Shown: positions 1 through 9,275, numbered from the stretch's first letter. The stretch is 64,000 bases of DNA from Gluconobacter sphaericus NBRC 12467 (GCF_006539125.1 NZ_BJMK01000002.1:1-64000), one strand, 5' to 3'. Numbers and translations: made by a program. The notes: generated by a model not told the origin, from the letters alone.

Positions 1-213
1 TGCGGCCTGCACAAGACGCCCTACAATTGTTGGAAACGCCGGGACGCCCTGAAAGAGAAAAATATAAACCCCTGCATGCTAGGGCGGAAATTTCGACGAA
101 AACCAGTCAAATACGACCAGAGAAAATATAAACGCCGTAATTTCATCGAAATTATGTTCGGCCGCCTTTTTTCAGCCATCTGCCTCGCATTAAACCTCAT
201 CTTTTGGCTATGA
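1..213 (+). pseudogene. IS5-family (IS427-like) transposase, C-terminal remnant
   Basis: Frame 1 is open from the window edge to a TGA at 211-213 and encodes the C-terminal third of an IS5-family DDE transposase. Visible motifs are the basic GRKFRRKPVKYDQRKYKRRN stretch, the IEIMFGRL segment that carries the family's catalytic Glu, and the hydrophobic end FSAICLALNLIFWL. In intact relatives FGRL is followed by about 17 residues (KDWRRVATRYDRC type) before FSAI. Here FGRL runs straight into FSAI, so an in-frame deletion has removed them. The 5' part lies outside the window, so it may be longer or equally decayed. It forms the left border of the capsule island. Confidence 0.82.
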
Positions 214-316
214 GGTTTGAGTCTAATAGAAATTATTTAAAAATATGAAATCAAAATTTTGCATAATCAAACCCTATATAGAATAATTTTCGATAATAAA
301 TATTGGTTTATATAAA

Positions 317-1519
317 CTAATTGAATAATTTAAAATCACAAACAGCATTCAAGGTCTTAAAAATACTATTTTCCCACGTAAATGGCTTCCAATAATTAAT
401 ACGCTGAATTTGATCTCTGCGACGTGCACTGTTCGTCGTGTAATCTAGAATGGCTTCTATCCAAGCAGGACCATCCAAAGGATCCAGATAATCTGCAATG
501 CCGGCTCCCACTTCTCGGAGCACGGGGATGTCGGAGCACAATACCGGTACACCAAAGGAAAAAGCTTCCGCGAGCGGTAATCCAAAACCTTCAGAGAAAG
601 TCGGAAACAGCAGAGCCCGACAATTTTTCAGGAGATGAATAACATCCTGATCCGGGAGTTCATTATACTCTAGGACGTGTCCTTTCAGAGAAGGGCAACG
701 ATCTAAAAGATCAACGATATTTTCATTTTCCCACCCTCGTTTGCCAATGACAACCAGAACAGGTGCTCTGTTTCCCAACTGTTCAGCCAGGCGACGCCAG
801 GCCTGCAATAATAGCAGGTGATTTTTCCGGGGCTCAATTGTGCTCAAGCAGACAAAATAAGGCCGTGAAGGACATGCCAGTGTTGGGGGCAGTAGGTCTT
901 CTTCTTTCTTTACATTAACACCCAGAGGAACCAGGCCAATAGGAAGCTGCCGAGAATGCTTTTCCATATAAGGCATGAAGGCATCGCGCACAGCATGCGA
1001 TGGAAAAATGATACCCGCTGCATAATCAAGAATGGTTTGTACCCGCACGGCGTGCCGGTTCGGTTCACCGGGACGCGCATATTCAGGGTATTCCAAAGGA
1101 ATAAGGTCATGCAGGATAGGCACAAATTTCGCGCCTGTACGCTTGAGAATATTTTTGATTACCCTGGGGCGCGTCAGATGATGATGAGACACCAAGATAT
1201 GAACCATATGGGGCTTTTTCGGGAGTGGAGAATAAAGGATTTTTCTCCTTATCTTTCTCTTTAGGCGTGATGCCGATGTAGAGACAGTAGAGCCCCCCCA
1301 TTTTGCAGCAAGCGCTTCGATCATCTCCTTAGCCAACGGTGTCGGAATACCGCCTGCAATTCCTACAGGATGCATGGCGCAGAAATAACTCTGTTCTCGT
1401 TTGTGTGTCAGAAGATACTGGGCATAGGACAGTTCGACCCGATCTATTCCTGTAGGAACAGCGTAATCTGCGCGCGCCAGAAGGCGGGAAATATCCAGAA
1501 GATACGAAATCGAGGCCAT
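317..1519 (-). CDS. Glycosyltransferase, group 1 (GT4-like)
   Basis: A 400-aa GT-B glycosyltransferase. The N-terminal half has the acceptor-domain segment VPILHDLIPLEYPEYARPGE seen in family 1/4 mannosyl- and related transferases. The C-terminal half has the donor-binding signature: STIEPRKNHLLLLQAW, then FPTFSEGFGLPLAEAFSFG with the EX7E-type glutamates. It lies 6 bp downstream of the KpsS-like gene and is probably the last gene of that three-gene operon, so it likely adds a sugar to the capsule or a surface glycan. No signal peptide or membrane segment is seen, consistent with cytoplasmic action. Donor and acceptor sugars cannot be told from sequence. Confidence 0.85.
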   Translation of the reverse strand: MASISYLLDISRLLARADYAVPTGIDRVELSYAQYLLTHKREQSYFCAMHPVGIAGGIPTPLAKEMIEALAAKWGGSTVSTSASRLKRKIRRKILYSPLPKKPHMVHILVSHHHLTRPRVIKNILKRTGAKFVPILHDLIPLEYPEYARPGEPNRHAVRVQTILDYAAGIIFPSHAVRDAFMPYMEKHSRQLPIGLVPLGVNVKKEEDLLPPTLACPSRPYFVCLSTIEPRKNHLLLLQAWRRLAEQLGNRAPVLVVIGKRGWENENIVDLLDRCPSLKGHVLEYNELPDQDVIHLLKNCRALLFPTFSEGFGLPLAEAFSFGVPVLCSDIPVLREVGAGIADYLDPLDGPAWIEAILDYTTNSARRRDQIQRINYWKPFTWENSIFKTLNAVCDFKLFN

Positions 1520-1525
1520 GTCAGT

Positions 1526-2896
1526 TCAAAAGCCTTCTACAATATCCGCCAACTTTGCTGACAGCGAAAGGATAGGACGCCTCATGCAGTCCCATGCGGC
1601 TACATTCGGCCCATTAGTCTTACAGGCTTCACGAAATTTGATGGGACAGTGTCTCTGAAGACGGTTGACCACTCCATCAACGAGCGTTTCAAGCCCTTCT
1701 TCAGAAAAAAAGCCTCCCGGAACCAGACAATATTCTATCAATACGCGCCGAAAAGCCATGAATATCTCAGGATCTGGACCTTTGGGAGATGTCCAGAATG
1801 TATCCAGACCATCCTGATGAGTAATTCCTGGAATATTATAAACGGCCTGCCCAAGCGTAATCACTGGAATATTTTCGGCAACCGCCAGCGTTCCTGTCGT
1901 ACTGTTGATGGTCACCACTCCTTGAGCGCCTCTGACCATCACCGCAATATCACCACGCTCGACATAACCCACACGTTGGATAACGCCATATTTTCTGGCA
2001 ATCCGACCGACTATACGGCGCCAGTCATAGATGCCGTTATCCAACGGATGCTCTTTGATGATAAGGCGCATATCCAAGGGGGCGGACGTCGCAAAGGAAG
2101 CGATAACCTGTTCGATCGCATCCTCAATGCCATTAAAGCCGGAATGCAGACGCACTTGCGCATCCGCATTCAGTTGAAGTGGAAACAGCATATAAGGCGC
2201 CTTGCTTGCCGACAGTCGACGAAGCACCTCTTCACTGCGCTGGATTGCAGCCTTGCGGTCAGAAAGCCTTCTGAGCCAACCTACCCCCTCGGTCAGCGGA
2301 TGCCAGGGGCGATGATTGGTCCAGTGAGGATAATGCCATCGGGACAAAATATCCGCAGTATTATACGCAATTCCTTCCATGGCTCGTCGGCGAAACGAAG
2401 ATGGCACCGGATAATGGGGCTCAGGCTCTGGCAGATGTGCGGCTTCGTTCAGGTAATATTCCGGATCCTGTGGCAGTTTGGAATGACCGTTAACCCCCCC
2501 CAGTTCCAGAGTAACCCAGTCTGGCCGCAGATAACCTTCTTCAAATACATGAACGGGCACATGCAGTTCGCGGCATAGTTCGAGTGCTGCGGCATGATGG
2601 GGACGACAGTCACCAAAAAGGAGAACATCCGTAATTTCGTTGCGGGCAATAAAATCCCGTAGATAGGCTGGCCATTCTTCCAGGGAGCGGCAGTAATCCG
2701 TAGCGTTCGGTAATCTCCAGAAAAGCCGGTCGCCGCCATTGAAATGGATTTTGTGAACGCCGTAACCTTCTTTCAGAAGTCCGCTGCCCACCCTTTCAAA
2801 GAAAGGGCCCATCAGTCCTTGAAGCAAAAGAAAACGTCGTGTTTCTAGCTTTGGTTCAGGAGTGGCACCCATCGAAATGTTCGGATCTAAAGTCAT
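1526..2896 (-). CDS. KpsS-like capsular polysaccharide glycosyltransferase
   Basis: A 456-aa protein of the capsule biosynthesis family (KpsS/LipB, Kdo-transferase type). Early motifs are LLQGLMGPFFERVGSGL, HFNGGDRLFW and LFGDCRPHHAAALELCRELHV, followed by the hallmark EEGYLRPDWVTLELGGVNGHS near residues 119-138. Further on is IIKEHPLDN, with the HP pair typical of the nucleotide-sugar site. Characterised KpsS adds Kdo to the lipid terminus of group 2 capsules; that role is inferred here. Its start overlaps the stop of the KpsC-like gene by 4 bp (ATGA), indicating translational coupling. Confidence 0.85.
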   Translation of the reverse strand: MTLDPNISMGATPEPKLETRRFLLLQGLMGPFFERVGSGLLKEGYGVHKIHFNGGDRLFWRLPNATDYCRSLEEWPAYLRDFIARNEITDVLLFGDCRPHHAAALELCRELHVPVHVFEEGYLRPDWVTLELGGVNGHSKLPQDPEYYLNEAAHLPEPEPHYPVPSSFRRRAMEGIAYNTADILSRWHYPHWTNHRPWHPLTEGVGWLRRLSDRKAAIQRSEEVLRRLSASKAPYMLFPLQLNADAQVRLHSGFNGIEDAIEQVIASFATSAPLDMRLIIKEHPLDNGIYDWRRIVGRIARKYGVIQRVGYVERGDIAVMVRGAQGVVTINSTTGTLAVAENIPVITLGQAVYNIPGITHQDGLDTFWTSPKGPDPEIFMAFRRVLIEYCLVPGGFFSEEGLETLVDGVVNRLQRHCPIKFREACKTNGPNVAAWDCMRRPILSLSAKLADIVEGF

Positions 2897-4599
2897 TTAC
2901 TCTTTCTTACAGACGATGACACCAGATGGGCCACATGCTTGTGTAGTCTTCCCTGCACCCTTCTAAGTTGAGTTACAAGACTGGGCTTCCATAACTCCGG
3001 CTGTGAAAGACGCTCAATCAGAATTTCAGGTCCGCATGGCAAAAGGGTGACCGGATCAAGGTAGCACGGATATAATATTAACGTAGCTGCCACGAGCTCT
3101 TCGAGTGAGAGCTGGCGGCCACGTCTGGCAAGGGGGGGGGCTACATCCTCTGTCAGCCCCCATCCCGCATAGAAGGGTTGCCCGTAAGTCACAACGGACC
3201 GCTTCCTCAACAGAGCTTCAAAACCCGCAAGCGACGTCATGGTGTGCACTTCGTCCACGCAGGAAATCAGGGCCGTCATGGAACCACCACGCTGTATTTC
3301 GTTCGCATAGAGAAGTACAATATCGTCAGGTACATGGCCTTTGCGATGTCCTGCATCCACGTCCGGATGAGGACGAAAAAGAATATATGCTTCGGGATTA
3401 CGTTGCCGCACGACTTTCAGCAGGGAAAGATTGTCCGCAATTTCCGAACAACCCAGACGAATCGAAAGGTCATCTCCCACCTGACCGGGAACAAGAAGAA
3501 TTCTCTTTCCTGCCGGGATATCCTGACAAAATCCGGTGGGGGGCGATGCACCGTATTTCGAGATATTCCGTTCGACCAGCACCTTCATCAGCGCTGTCGC
3601 GCGGACACGCAGGGTTTCCGTGAACTCTGTGCTGCTCAAAAGGCACTCGAGATCGCTGCAGCGTGAGGGATCAAAATAGATCCCCCGTTGATCCAGAACA
3701 ATGGAAGAGGGCGGAAGCAGATCACTGCCCAGGCCAATAGATCGGAGGAAACCGTCTTCCACCTTGGCAACAGGAATATTTGCTGCAGCCGCAAGCCTGA
3801 ACAGGCCCCGAGGCACGCGGCTAACCCAGACAGCGATGCCCCTGCTCCGTCTTTCTGCAGACAAAATCGCCGCAAAACTCCGGGAGCGGAAAACAACAGG
3901 GAGGCCAGAGCCTTCAAAAAACTGCCTGATCCGGCGACGCTTCCACCAGGCCATTCCTACACAGACGGCCAGTGAACGCTTTTGCAGCCACGCTCTTTTG
4001 GCATCAGAGACGATGTCCACCATCGTCACAAAATCAACCTGCTTCCCTGTAAACGGACTGGTCCATTTGATCCCTTCTGCCAGCCAGCTCATCGCCTGGC
4101 TTGTAGAGAAGCTTTCAAACGTATCCTGCGGGTTCAGGAGTTTTACGGGTCGACCATATACCACCCCCAGCAGCGTCAGGTCGTCTGGTTCGCTTCCCCA
4201 TACTGCTGCACAGCGGCTCAGAAGATCATGGGGCTCACTGGGATGGGAAAAAACTACATTTTCATGTCGGAATGCCGGTAGATCTTCACCCTCGGGCATA
4301 AGGACACAGATGGTCTGCCCTGAATATTTCTCCAAAATGGCCTGAACGATTTTCCGTGTCTGTTCCCAGTCATCACTGCCAGAAACAAGGTGATCGAATT
4401 GCCCTTTCCTAGGGTCGGCCGGCAGCCAGAAGGCACCACCGAGTTTTTCTGTCCGCAGCATCTGGACAAGAGCGGCATCAGTCGTTCTTTTCTCAGAAAA
4501 CGAACGCCAATCCCGAACCGGACGTCCTAGCGACGGAACATCCAGCGTCAATGGCGGGGGAATTCTCAGAAAGGTCATTAAAAAGCGGCCGACTTCCAA
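2893..4599 (-). CDS. KpsC-like capsular polysaccharide glycosyltransferase, one-module form
   Basis: A 568-aa protein of the KpsC/LipA family. Residues about 200-530 form one complete capsule-transferase module: VEDGFLRSIGLGSDLLPPSS, FRPHPDVDAGHRKG, then TMTSLAGFEALLRKR and VTYGQPFYAGWGLTED. Classical KpsC has two such modules in roughly 670 residues and builds the poly-Kdo linker. Here the first 170 residues lack a second recognisable set of motifs, so this looks like a single-module version. It is first in the minus-strand operon, with its promoter in the AT-rich 4600-4746 gap. No kpsMTED export genes are in the window. Confidence 0.82.
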   Translation of the reverse strand: MEVGRFLMTFLRIPPPLTLDVPSLGRPVRDWRSFSEKRTTDAALVQMLRTEKLGGAFWLPADPRKGQFDHLVSGSDDWEQTRKIVQAILEKYSGQTICVLMPEGEDLPAFRHENVVFSHPSEPHDLLSRCAAVWGSEPDDLTLLGVVYGRPVKLLNPQDTFESFSTSQAMSWLAEGIKWTSPFTGKQVDFVTMVDIVSDAKRAWLQKRSLAVCVGMAWWKRRRIRQFFEGSGLPVVFRSRSFAAILSAERRSRGIAVWVSRVPRGLFRLAAAANIPVAKVEDGFLRSIGLGSDLLPPSSIVLDQRGIYFDPSRCSDLECLLSSTEFTETLRVRATALMKVLVERNISKYGASPPTGFCQDIPAGKRILLVPGQVGDDLSIRLGCSEIADNLSLLKVVRQRNPEAYILFRPHPDVDAGHRKGHVPDDIVLLYANEIQRGGSMTALISCVDEVHTMTSLAGFEALLRKRSVVTYGQPFYAGWGLTEDVAPPLARRGRQLSLEELVAATLILYPCYLDPVTLLPCGPEILIERLSQPELWKPSLVTQLRRVQGRLHKHVAHLVSSSVRKSK

Positions 4600-4746
4600 A
4601 GATCAGGACGATGAATGATATGAAACCATCCAATAATATATCCTATGGAAAAAGAAAAATCTCTCAACGCATCTTGTGGAATAATGGTGACTATCACTAA
4701 GATGGAAGCCGGTAAGTTCTATCACACTTAAATGAAATAACAATAC

Positions 4747-6210
4747 GTGTCAGAATATTTTATTGTAACAATAAGTCTATTTTTATTTAATTTAATTATT
4801 GATTCTGTAAATTCATCGAAATTTCTGAGTTTTTCAAAATTAACCCCAAGAACTATTATTATATCAACCACATTCGGTTTTTTTCTTTTTCTGGTGGGAA
4901 GCCCTTGGCTTGCGTTCGCGCTTACCACGTTACTCACGTCCCTTTTAACCATGGCATCCATTTTAAAATGCCGGGTGCTGGGAGAACCCCTAATTTTCAG
5001 CGATCTCGCTGTCGCAGCATCCTTTCTGCGTTATCCACGATTTTATGTGGATGCCGTCCCTAAATTTCTTAGAATAATTATAATATTTGCAATCATTTGC
5101 GTTCCAGTGATGGTGTATTTTGTGATCAAGGCTGATTTGCCGCCCTATTCTCACCGGATAGGGATGATCATAATGATTTTATCTGGTTCGGTATTGGCTT
5201 TTTTGTGGAAAAAAAGTTGGTCAACTACATTGATGACTACTCCAGATCTTTTTTCTGATGTCAAAAATTATGGGTTAATTGCAACACTTTTCTTTTATTT
5301 CTTGCGCTGGCGCCGTGAAAGGCCCACTGCTCCTCTCAAAAAATCTTCTTCCTGTATCCCGCCGGATATAGAATTACTGATTATTATTCAGTGTGAGTCT
5401 TTTGCCGATCCGGTGTCTCTCAGTACTCAACACCCACTTCCTCCCTTAGCTAGCCTGAATCGTCTTCAGAAAGAGGAGGGCAATACAAGAACTGGACAAC
5501 TCGACGTGAGCGGATTTGGCGCCTACACAATGCGCACGGAATATGCCGTGCTGTTTGGGCAGGATGAGAAAAGTCTCGGGTTCCGATACTTTGACCCGTT
5601 CCTGACAGCGGATCGCAACATGTCTTATGCGCTACCCAACCGTCTCTCTTCTTTTTTCGAAGAAAGAATTTTTTTACACCCTCACGACCTGCGTTTTTAT
5701 AACAGAACTCAACTCATGCCCCGGATGGGATTTACAAAACTCATCTCTACGGAAGCATTTTCTGAAGACGATTTTTGCGGCTCCTATGTAGGAGATATCG
5801 CGCTCGGAAAGAAAATTAGTGAGATTATTGAAAAAACATCTCAAACAACCCAGATAATCTACGCTGTGACCATGGAAAACCATGGTCCCTGGAAGCCGGT
5901 CGATGGCATCGATTATAAAGACCCACTCGAAATCTACGATTTCCATGCCCGAAACAGCGATATTTTGCTCGATATGCTTGATCAGAAGCTTTCGGTATTA
6001 GGAAAAAAAGCTGTACTTGCATTCTTTGGGGATCATCGCCCCTCCATCCCAGGTTATAATTCACCAGAGGGAAGTAAATCCACGCCATTCGTTATAAAAA
6101 CATATCATTCATCGGCCGACTTTGATTTTCCCCAAGGAATTCACCTCACTCCAGCAGAGTTTTCCGAAAAAATAATCCGCTCTCTTGGAAAATCATTCAG
6201 GCCTTCATAA
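4747..6210 (+). CDS. LtaS/OpgB-like membrane phosphoglycerol (or related) transferase
   Basis: A 487-aa membrane protein of the alkaline-phosphatase/sulfatase superfamily. About four hydrophobic segments fill residues 1-160. The periplasmic catalytic domain has the metal-site motif IIQCESFADP, the nucleophile region FGAYTMRTEYAVLFG (the Thr is the probable nucleophile), TMENHGPW, and FFGDHRPS near the end. Relatives transfer phosphoglycerol or phosphoethanolamine from phospholipid to surface glycans. The start is GTG at 4747. The gene is clearly AT-richer than the rest of the window and is divergent from the KpsC-like operon, which suggests it was acquired with it. The substrate is inferred to be the island's polysaccharide. 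Confidence 0.75.
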   Translation: MSEYFIVTISLFLFNLIIDSVNSSKFLSFSKLTPRTIIISTTFGFFLFLVGSPWLAFALTTLLTSLLTMASILKCRVLGEPLIFSDLAVAASFLRYPRFYVDAVPKFLRIIIIFAIICVPVMVYFVIKADLPPYSHRIGMIIMILSGSVLAFLWKKSWSTTLMTTPDLFSDVKNYGLIATLFFYFLRWRRERPTAPLKKSSSCIPPDIELLIIIQCESFADPVSLSTQHPLPPLASLNRLQKEEGNTRTGQLDVSGFGAYTMRTEYAVLFGQDEKSLGFRYFDPFLTADRNMSYALPNRLSSFFEERIFLHPHDLRFYNRTQLMPRMGFTKLISTEAFSEDDFCGSYVGDIALGKKISEIIEKTSQTTQIIYAVTMENHGPWKPVDGIDYKDPLEIYDFHARNSDILLDMLDQKLSVLGKKAVLAFFGDHRPSIPGYNSPEGSKSTPFVIKTYHSSADFDFPQGIHLTPAEFSEKIIRSLGKSFRPS

Positions 6211-6597
6211 AGCAGAATGCATATTGATTGTTACTTGTCTTCCCGGGTACCATGATCTGACGTTATTTCAGGTACAGATAGAACGGGATGATCCCGAAAA
6301 TTGCCCAGTCGATCATCAAGGATGAACGGAACCTGATGGGCGAAGAGCGCGCCATGCTGGGCACGGCGCATTATGTCGCGGGTTTCATCCTCCTTCGGCG
6401 CTAGGCTCAGGCTTCATAGGCAGAACATAACGGTTGCAGGATGGTGGACTTGGAGGGATCGAAGAGCCGTTAATTGATGTGCCTTGGTTCTAATTTTTGG
6501 TTTTTGACGATTTGATTGACGGTTCTTTGGGGTGGTGTCGATGGGGTGGTGTCGATCTGTGTTTTGAGCAGATCCGGGAAGATCAACCGCTGCATGG
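6211..6597. other. Intergenic gap with degenerate sequence and a 38-codon ORF
   Basis: No clear gene is seen. A short plus-strand ORF at 6288-6404 encodes 38 residues beginning MIPKIAQSIIKDERNLMGEE; I do not recognise it and it may be a fragment. The stretch 6470-6597 lies immediately beyond the stop of the IS5-family remnant and is probably the decayed 3' end of that insertion sequence. A tandem of the 12-mer GGGGTGGTGTCG is visible near 6530-6556. Confidence 0.4.
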
Positions 6598-6686
6598 CTA
6601 GGTGCTCGCATTGACCCGTTCCGGAAAGAGGAAGCGACGCATATTGTAAACGATATTGGCTAGACCGATCCTCATGGTGGCCTGGG
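6598..6686 (-). pseudogene. IS5-family transposase, C-terminal remnant
   Basis: Reading leftwards from the hpnN-like stop codon, the minus strand encodes TQATMRIGLANIVYNMRRFL followed by FPERVNAST and a TAG at 6598-6600. The block RIGLANIVYNMRRFLF is the usual extreme C-terminus of an IS5-group transposase. Everything upstream of it in the element is missing, and the hpnN-like stop codon lies directly at the junction. A deletion or recombination therefore ended exactly at the 3' end of that gene. It marks the right border of the accessory island. Confidence 0.72.
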
Positions 6687-9275
6687 TCAGGCTTCGTCGA
6701 TCGGACGCTTGGGCAGCAGGGCCGGGACGAAGACCATCGTGCAGAGCAGCGTGCAGCCGAGCGACATCAGCAACAGCCGCCCCATGCTTGCCGTGCCCGG
6801 ATGGCCGGAGCTCGCCAGCGAGCCGAAAGCCGTGGCGGTCGTCAGGGCTGAAAACAGCACCGCCCTTGCCGTGGGAGAAGTCAGTGGTCCCTTCACGCCC
6901 TCACGCCAGTTCATGACAAAATAGATGTTGAACGACACACCCACACCCAGCAGTAGTGGCAGGGCGATGATGTTGGCGTAGTTCAGCGTCTCTGGCACCG
7001 TGACGACCAGAATGACCGTCAGCAGGGCGGACATCATCAGCGGCGCCATGACGAGGGCTGCATCCAGCAGGCGGCGCAGGACCACCAGCAGGATGATGGC
7101 AATCATGATGAGCGCACAGATGGCCGCAACAGTGAAGGCATGGACGATCGTGTTGGCGCTCTCTGTGATTTCCATCGCAGGGCCGGCGACGTTCGGATTG
7201 ACTGAGCGTAGCTCCTTGACGAAGCGGTGCAGCACCGGCGTTTCGGACATCTGACCTTTGGGATGGATGGTCAGACGGGCACGACCATCCGGCAGGACAT
7301 AGTCCTGACGCACATCCTGCGGGATGTTCTCCATCGTGACCGGCGTCGGCTGGAGCGCGGTACGCAGCATCGACAGTTCGTCTGGCAGGAAGCGCGTCAG
7401 GGACGTGCTCGCCTGAAGCAGCGTGCTGTCCTGAGCCGTCGAGAGTGTGTGTAGGGCCTGACGGATCTTTTCGAGTGGAGTGGGGAGCTGATCCTTCACG
7501 GCATCGAGCTTCTGCGCGGCCGTAACAGCAGCGGCGCGGATAGCCGCGGCGTCTGGTGCGGGTGCAGGATTGGCCACCGTGATGGTCGGCAGCAGGATGG
7601 AGGCCGTGTCCTCGATCATGGCCAGCTTGGTCTTCTGGTCATCGGGGACCAGAGCGCCGAGCCAGAGCACGTCATTTACGCTTGGCAGCTTCGAGAACGC
7701 TGCGGCCTGTCGGGCGGCTTCCGTCAGGTTCGGGGTCAGGACCTGTGCGCTGTAAGGCGTGGTGAGCGGGTTGGCTTCCAGCAAGTGCAGGGCGCGCATA
7801 CCCTCGGTATTCGGGTCTTTCGTGTGAAGCGGATCGGCGTCAAACTTCAGGAGTGGCATAAGGGCCAGCCCCACAATTCCCAGAAGCGCGAAGACGCCGA
7901 CAACCTTGTGGCGCTTGTGGCGCAGGAATGCATCGGCGGGAGCCATGAAGGCAAAACCCGGGGTACCATTGCCCAGTTTCGCATGGAAAATGGATAGCAG
8001 GGCCGGCAGCAGCGTCATGGTGCAGAAGAAGGCGATCAGCATGCCGAAGCCTGCGATCAAGCCGAGTTGCGCCACACCAATGAAGCTTGTGGGGTAGAAT
8101 GCCAGGAAGCCTGCGGCTGTCGCTAGGGCCGCGACAAGGATCTGTGCGCCGCTTTCCTGCCCCGTTAAGATGATGGCGTCATGCAGGGACGGGTGCGAGC
8201 CGTCCGGATTGCGCTGTCCGCGCAGGCGGACACTGTACTGAATGGCGAAATCAACCGCGATGCCAACGAACAAGATCGCGAAGGCCACCGAGATCAGGTT
8301 CAACTCACCCACCGCCAGAGCGGCAAAGCCGGTCGTCAGCAGCAGGCCGCTGATGAGGGTCAGCAGGATCGGAAGAATGACGCGCGGGGAGTGGACTGCA
8401 AGGATCAGCCACACGGCGACTAGAACCAGTGAAATGATGAGCCCCAGCACCATGCCATGTGCGACAGTGGAGAACTCCTCATCCGACAGCTTCACCTCGC
8501 CCGTGATGATGCCGGTGGCCTGCTTCGTCTTCACGAATTCAAGGTTGTTGATCGCCTGGCGCATGGCGGTCGTGGCGCCTTCGCCCGGCTGGAAGGAACT
8601 GTAGTCAAGTTTTGGCTGCGTGACGACGAACTCGTAGCGTGAGCCCAGTTCCGCCAGCTTGCCGATCAGAAGATTCTGCCAGGACATATCCTGCGGATGA
8701 CCGTCTGCGGCCTGTGTCAGGGAGGTTGCGAAGCCGTCCAGAGCGCCGTTAAAGCCGCTGGGGATGCCCTGACCGGCCTTGATGCCCTCACCGATCAGGC
8801 CCAGAGCGCCGAACAGGCCGCGTGCAGATGGATCGGCGGCGAGTGTGCCGAGGAAAGGCTGGGCAGAGACGATCGAATCCAGTAGCGGCTCCAGATCCTT
8901 CGTGTCGAGGAACAGGAAGCCGTGGCTGTTATAGAAGGCGTTGTCGCCGGGCAGGCTGACCGTCTTGAAATGCGTGTGGTCCTGACTGAGCGTCGCGGCG
9001 AGCTGTCGCGCCGCCATGCGTCCCTGTTCGGGAATGCGGCTGTCGAGGATGGCAACAAGCTGGTTGCTGTCCTGAGGGAACAGGCGCGTCAGCTCCATGC
9101 TCCGCTTTTTCCACGGCAGACTGTTGGCAAACATTTTGCTCGTGTCAGTGGTCACACTGATGCGTGTGACACTCAGGGCAACGCTGGCGGCGCAGAGCAG
9201 TGCGAACAGCGCCAGAACAAGGGGCGCACGACGCGCGCAGACGGCATTGAGCCGACCGGTCAGATCCGAAAACAT
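6687..9275 (-). CDS. hpnN: MMPL-family RND transporter, HpnN-like (hopanoid-associated)
   Basis: An 862-aa transporter with two copies of the MMPL fold. A TM follows residue 15, a large periplasmic loop carries TDTSKMFANSLPWKKRSMEL, five TMs lie around residues 280-450, and a second loop plus TM block ends at PKRPIDEA. Conserved features include FVGIAVDFAIQYSVRLRG in the first TM block and GVGVSFNIYFVMNWREG in the second. HpnN homologues move hopanoids to the outer membrane, which fits an acetic acid bacterium. I start at the ATG at 9275, preceded by AAGGG; a longer reading from 9362 would run into the divergent YigZ gene. No other hopanoid gene is adjacent. Confidence 0.82.
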   Translation of the reverse strand: MFSDLTGRLNAVCARRAPLVLALFALLCAASVALSVTRISVTTDTSKMFANSLPWKKRSMELTRLFPQDSNQLVAILDSRIPEQGRMAARQLAATLSQDHTHFKTVSLPGDNAFYNSHGFLFLDTKDLEPLLDSIVSAQPFLGTLAADPSARGLFGALGLIGEGIKAGQGIPSGFNGALDGFATSLTQAADGHPQDMSWQNLLIGKLAELGSRYEFVVTQPKLDYSSFQPGEGATTAMRQAINNLEFVKTKQATGIITGEVKLSDEEFSTVAHGMVLGLIISLVLVAVWLILAVHSPRVILPILLTLISGLLLTTGFAALAVGELNLISVAFAILFVGIAVDFAIQYSVRLRGQRNPDGSHPSLHDAIILTGQESGAQILVAALATAAGFLAFYPTSFIGVAQLGLIAGFGMLIAFFCTMTLLPALLSIFHAKLGNGTPGFAFMAPADAFLRHKRHKVVGVFALLGIVGLALMPLLKFDADPLHTKDPNTEGMRALHLLEANPLTTPYSAQVLTPNLTEAARQAAAFSKLPSVNDVLWLGALVPDDQKTKLAMIEDTASILLPTITVANPAPAPDAAAIRAAAVTAAQKLDAVKDQLPTPLEKIRQALHTLSTAQDSTLLQASTSLTRFLPDELSMLRTALQPTPVTMENIPQDVRQDYVLPDGRARLTIHPKGQMSETPVLHRFVKELRSVNPNVAGPAMEITESANTIVHAFTVAAICALIMIAIILLVVLRRLLDAALVMAPLMMSALLTVILVVTVPETLNYANIIALPLLLGVGVSFNIYFVMNWREGVKGPLTSPTARAVLFSALTTATAFGSLASSGHPGTASMGRLLLMSLGCTLLCTMVFVPALLPKRPIDEA

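Noticed and set aside
1649-2578. Long plus-strand open frame of about 309 codons
   Set aside because: It lies antisense inside the KpsS-like gene, whose family motifs are clear. The translation is basic and unstructured with no motif.
6285-6297. CGGGATGATCCCG palindrome considered as terminator of the LtaS-like gene
   Set aside because: The stem is only four usable pairs with no T-run, and it overlaps the start of a short ORF.
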